The notes beneath the pieces were generated by a model. That model did no database searches. It saw only the letters and a list, made by a program, of their open reading frames with translations, and was not told where the DNA came from. This document shows, in pieces, positions 60,860 to 63,529 of a DNA stretch of 63,529 bases (positions are counted from its first letter, which is position 1; each line of letters starts with the position of its first letter). A program made the translations under genes and the position numbers. Source of the DNA: Deltaproteobacteria bacterium (GTDB taxonomy: Bacteria > Desulfobacterota > RBG-13-43-22); the NCBI GenBank assembly GCA_016208255.1, contig JACQYK010000242.1, forward strand, positions 1 to 63,529, written 5' to 3'.

Positions 60860-62444
60860 TTCCGAAGCACGGCTTCATTTTTCATGGGCCATTTCCCTCT
60901 GGCGATGGTTGGTGATCGATTTTCTGGGTATCATCAGGGAAATGCGCTGGCGCTATGTGCCGCCGCTCATGGTCTATCTGGCGGCGGGGGTTTCCGGGTT
61001 CACGGGAATCATCGAGACCTTCTTTGTCAAGGAAGGCCTCGGACTTTCGGCTGCCTTTCTCGCCGCCCTCGGTTTCTGGGCTGGTCTTCCTTGGGCCCTG
61101 AAAATGCCTCTGGGTCATCTGGTGGATCTCTTCTGGCACCGAAAATCCCTGTTTGTCTATCTGGGGGCCCTATTGATGGCCGGGAGTCTGCTCATCATGC
61201 TCGGACTCACCGGCTACCGGTCTTGGATGATTGAAATTCTCCCGGCCGACGTCTGGTACGTCATGGCCGCCATTCTCTCGCCGATCGGGTTTGTGCTCCA
61301 GGACGTTGTTGCCGACGCCATGACCGTGGAGGCCGTGCCATTGCGTAACGATGACGGCTCGCCGGTTCCTGCGGAGGCCCTTCAACGGATGCACATCACC
61401 GTTCAGACGCTGGGCCGCATCGCCATTGTCGGAGGGGTTGCGCTGGTGGCGGGAATAGGCGGCTGGCTGGCCAAGAGCCTCTCCTATCCGGCCATGTATC
61501 AATTTTCACTCCTCATACCGGTGATCTCGGTACTGGGGGTTCTTCTTGGACAGTGGTATCTCTGGCGGCAGCGAAGGATCTACCTTCGCAGCGGAATGAC
61601 GGCGCAAGAGGTTCGTTCGGTTTTAAGGCTGGAGAAGCCCCGGATGAGGCCCAACCTTTCCATTCTCGTTGGAAGCGGCGCCTTCGTCGCCGTCAGCCTT
61701 TTGCTGGGTCTTTCGAATCTGCCGGCCAAGAAGGAGATCATCTCCATCGGATCCCTGGCCATTATTGTTTATCTGATGGCCCAACTGCTTCGAGGCCTGG
61801 ACCCGCTGAAACGGCGGGAGATCCTGGCGATCGCCGTCATTATTTTCGTGTTCCGGGCCGTACCCGGTACCGGTGCCGGGGCGGGCTGGTGGGAGATCGA
61901 CACGCTCAAGTTCGATGAATCTTTTTTTGGGACCCTCCGCCAGATTTCCTCGATTCTGGCCATCGTGGGAATGTTCGCCCTGCGGGGATGGATGAGCCGC
62001 CATCCCATTCCTTACCTGGTTGTTTTTCTCTCCGTCTTCAACACCGTCATGATGCTGCCGTACATCGGGATGTATTACGGGATGCACGAATGGACTGAAC
62101 GGGTCCTCGGGTTCGGGGCTCGCACCATAGCCATCATCGATACCATGGCCGACTCGCCGATGGGTCAGGTGGCTATGATTCCTATGCTGGCCTGGATTGC
62201 CAGAGAGGCGCCGCAGGAGCAGAAAGCAACCTATTTCGCCATTATGGCGGCCTTCACCAATCTGTCCCTTTCAGTCAGCAGCCTGCTGACGAATTACTTG
62301 AACCAGTTCTTTATCATTGAGCGCGGCAGCTATGAGCAATTGGGAGGGCTATTCATCACGACGACGGCGATAGGCCTGGTAGTGCCGGTCATGACCGTCA
62401 TTATCGTCAACCGCCGGTTTGGGCCGGGAAGATCGGCCGAATAA
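60834..62444 (+). CDS. MFS-type membrane transporter (BT1/PucC-like)
   Basis: This 536-residue protein has about 12 membrane helices. Segments such as ETFFVKEGLGLSAAFLAALG, GLPWALKMPLGHLVDLFWHR (the MFS loop 2-3 region) and FVLQDVVADAMTVEAVP resemble the BT1 folate/biopterin-transporter and PucC branches of the major facilitator superfamily. The substrate is unknown. The chosen ATG overlaps malQ; a later start before MRWRYVPPLMVYL is also possible. Its base composition looks a little more GC-rich than its neighbours. Confidence 0.8.
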   Translation: MEGRQERTNSEARLHFSWAISLWRWLVIDFLGIIREMRWRYVPPLMVYLAAGVSGFTGIIETFFVKEGLGLSAAFLAALGFWAGLPWALKMPLGHLVDLFWHRKSLFVYLGALLMAGSLLIMLGLTGYRSWMIEILPADVWYVMAAILSPIGFVLQDVVADAMTVEAVPLRNDDGSPVPAEALQRMHITVQTLGRIAIVGGVALVAGIGGWLAKSLSYPAMYQFSLLIPVISVLGVLLGQWYLWRQRRIYLRSGMTAQEVRSVLRLEKPRMRPNLSILVGSGAFVAVSLLLGLSNLPAKKEIISIGSLAIIVYLMAQLLRGLDPLKRREILAIAVIIFVFRAVPGTGAGAGWWEIDTLKFDESFFGTLRQISSILAIVGMFALRGWMSRHPIPYLVVFLSVFNTVMMLPYIGMYYGMHEWTERVLGFGARTIAIIDTMADSPMGQVAMIPMLAWIAREAPQEQKATYFAIMAAFTNLSLSVSSLLTNYLNQFFIIERGSYEQLGGLFITTTAIGLVVPVMTVIIVNRRFGPGRSAE

Positions 62445-62475
62445 ATAATCAGGAATCTCAACAGGGAGAAGACAG

Positions 62476-63263
62476 ATGAAAGCAGCGGTTTATTATGGAC
62501 CAAGAGACATCAGGGTTGGAGAAGTGGCCCTACCTAAACTGGAGAAGGGTGAGGTTCTCCTGAGGATTCGCGCCTGCGGGATTTGCGGTTCGGACCTGCA
62601 CACTTACCGTCATGGTATGTTTGAAGACCTGGGAACACCGGTTGAAAACGGTCGTGTCCTGGGTCATGAGTATAGCGGAGAAGTGGTTGCGATAAGCGGT
62701 GATATCCCCCGGATAAAGATCGGGGACCGGGTATGCGCCGTCGGCCCCGGCGGCAACGCCGAGTATGCCAGAATTCCGGCCCTGATTACCCCGATCATAA
62801 CTCCGATACCGGAGGCGGTCAGTTTTGAGGAAGCCGCAACCGTCGAACCGCTGGCTACTTCACTGCATGCCGTCAACCTGGCTTGCCCTCTAAAGGGCGA
62901 GACCCAGGTGATTATAGGCGCCGGCATAATCGGGCTTGGGGTCTTGCAGGTGCTAACACCGGCACCCCGGCCCTCCAGCAGGCGATTACCATGACCCGAC
63001 AAAACGGAAAGGTAGTGGTTGTGGCGGTCTTTGAACGGACTCCGGAGATCGACTATAACCTGATGGTGCGGAAAGGAATCACCCTCTTCGGTTCCTGGGC
63101 CTGGACTCCTGACGAGTTTTTTGCCGCTCTGGAATTAATAAGTTCGGGTAAGGTTGACCGGAAAAAAATCATCAGCCATCAATTTCCCTTGGACAGGGCC
63201 GCTGAGGCTTATGAAACACAATTGAAGGCCGATGATGCCGTCAAGGTCATGATAGTGCCTTAG
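62476..63263 (+). pseudogene. Zinc-type alcohol dehydrogenase with internal deletion and frameshift
   Basis: The first frame (62476-62994) gives the GroES-like domain of a sorbitol/threonine-dehydrogenase-like MDR (IRACGICGSDLHTYR, LGHEYSGEVV) and runs into GAGIIGLGVLQVL. It then loses the family pattern. From about 62954 another frame continues with NTGTPALQQAITMTRQNGKV and GITLFGSWAWTPDEFF to a normal C-terminus at 63263. About 80 residues of the nucleotide-binding domain are missing at the junction. It is either a true deletion or an assembly or sequencing error. The GGGAGAAG before the ATG is a good ribosome-binding site. Confidence 0.82.
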
Positions 63264-63467
63264 GGATTAACCAATGGAACCAGATAGAAATCATCCTGGA
63301 TCTTGCATGGCGCCCTATTCTCAATGCACCATTGACAATGTTGGCACCTCTCTATTGTTTTGTCAGCCAGGGTGACGAACTCGGTCTCAACACCTCCAAC
63401 GGCGTTTCATAGCTCTTCGGCTCCTTTTAACGCTTCTTTGCGGGATCGTTTCCTTCAGCCCCTTGGC
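63260..63467 (-). pseudogene. Fragment of an NADPH-dependent FMN reductase/flavodoxin-like gene
   Basis: On the minus strand this stretch reads KEALKGAEEL, a TGA stop, then NAVGGVETEFVTLADKTIE, CQHCQWCIENRAPCK and IQDDFYLV. This is the pattern of iron-sulfur or FMN flavoproteins just after their first strand (LADL.I..C..C..C). The N-terminal phosphate loop and the C-terminal half are absent, and a stop lies inside. It is a decayed fragment between two oxidoreductase genes. Confidence 0.6.
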
Positions 63468-63529
63468 TCAGATCATCGTGTAACCACCGCTGACACTGAG
63501 CGTCTGACCGGTGATAAAGCTGGCAACAT
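63468..63529 (-). CDS. C-terminal end of a short-chain dehydrogenase/reductase (cut by window edge)
   Basis: Read on the minus strand, the last bases give VASFITGQTLSVSGGYTMI and a stop. This is the classical SDR C-terminus (ITGQxxxVxGG) that closes over the cofactor. The rest of the gene lies beyond the window. The reaction cannot be named. Confidence 0.75.
   Translation of the reverse strand, partial: VASFITGQTLSVSGGYTMI

Noticed and set aside
63260..63467. In-frame TGA in the flavoprotein fragment read as selenocysteine
   Set aside because: The residue is not at a redox site, there is no SECIS-like hairpin next to it, and the gene is truncated at both ends.

Overview
The window looks like a chromosomal segment of a Gram-negative bacterium, most plausibly a member of the Desulfobacterota (the former Deltaproteobacteria). 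The reasons are the run pgpA-cinA-thpR-recA-alaS, a short ArgA-type acetyltransferase beside secA and argJ, and the very repeat-rich intergenic DNA. This assignment is inference from gene content and order; no 16S rRNA or other marker lies in the window, and no tRNA or rRNA gene or CRISPR array was seen.

Positions 1-35108 (nearly all + strand) form a large surface-glycan locus. It opens with a two-subunit transketolase (cut by the window edge), a methyltransferase, a zinc-type dehydrogenase and an RmlD-like reductase. Next comes an unusual block (4347-14929) of radical SAM enzymes alternating with methyltransferase-like proteins and an APS kinase. A TPR-sulfotransferase, an SGNH hydrolase-like protein and an SxtJ/DUF5989/carbamoyltransferase module follow, then a Wzm/Wzt-type ABC exporter (20523-22144). 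The rest of the locus holds a C-methyltransferase, a paralogous pair of large unknown proteins, a coiled-coil TylF-type methyltransferase, glycosyltransferases, a second sulfotransferase, a further radical SAM protein and a WecA/MraY-like initiating transferase (33660-35108). A Wzy/WaaL-like membrane protein (35510-37444) faces it on the other strand. Read together, the genes suggest a polysaccharide or glycolipid that is sulfated (PAPS made locally by the kinase), carbamoylated, methylated and altered by radical chemistry, then exported by an ABC transporter. The product is not known.

Positions 35510-57051 are mostly housekeeping genes on the minus strand. In transcription order they are pgpA, cinA, thpR, recA, alaS, then alr, argS, a SPOR-domain gene, an argA-like gene, secA, argJ, adenine deaminase, an APH/P-loop fusion kinase and the O-antigen ligase/polymerase. 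One plus-strand serine hydrolase (49635-50750) interrupts them. Positions 57320-63529 carry a CapA-like protein, malQ and an MFS-type transporter, and end in decayed genes: a dehydrogenase with an internal deletion, a flavoprotein fragment and the end of an SDR gene.

Intergenic DNA is packed with palindromes: small elements with terminal inverted repeats, strings of short hairpins and short tandem-repeat hairpins. Two transposase remnants lie inside the glycan locus, one of them split by a smaller element. Several glycan genes (about 10550-13348, 16680-18634 and 29032-31343) look clearly more AT-rich than their neighbours, which fits assembly by horizontal transfer.
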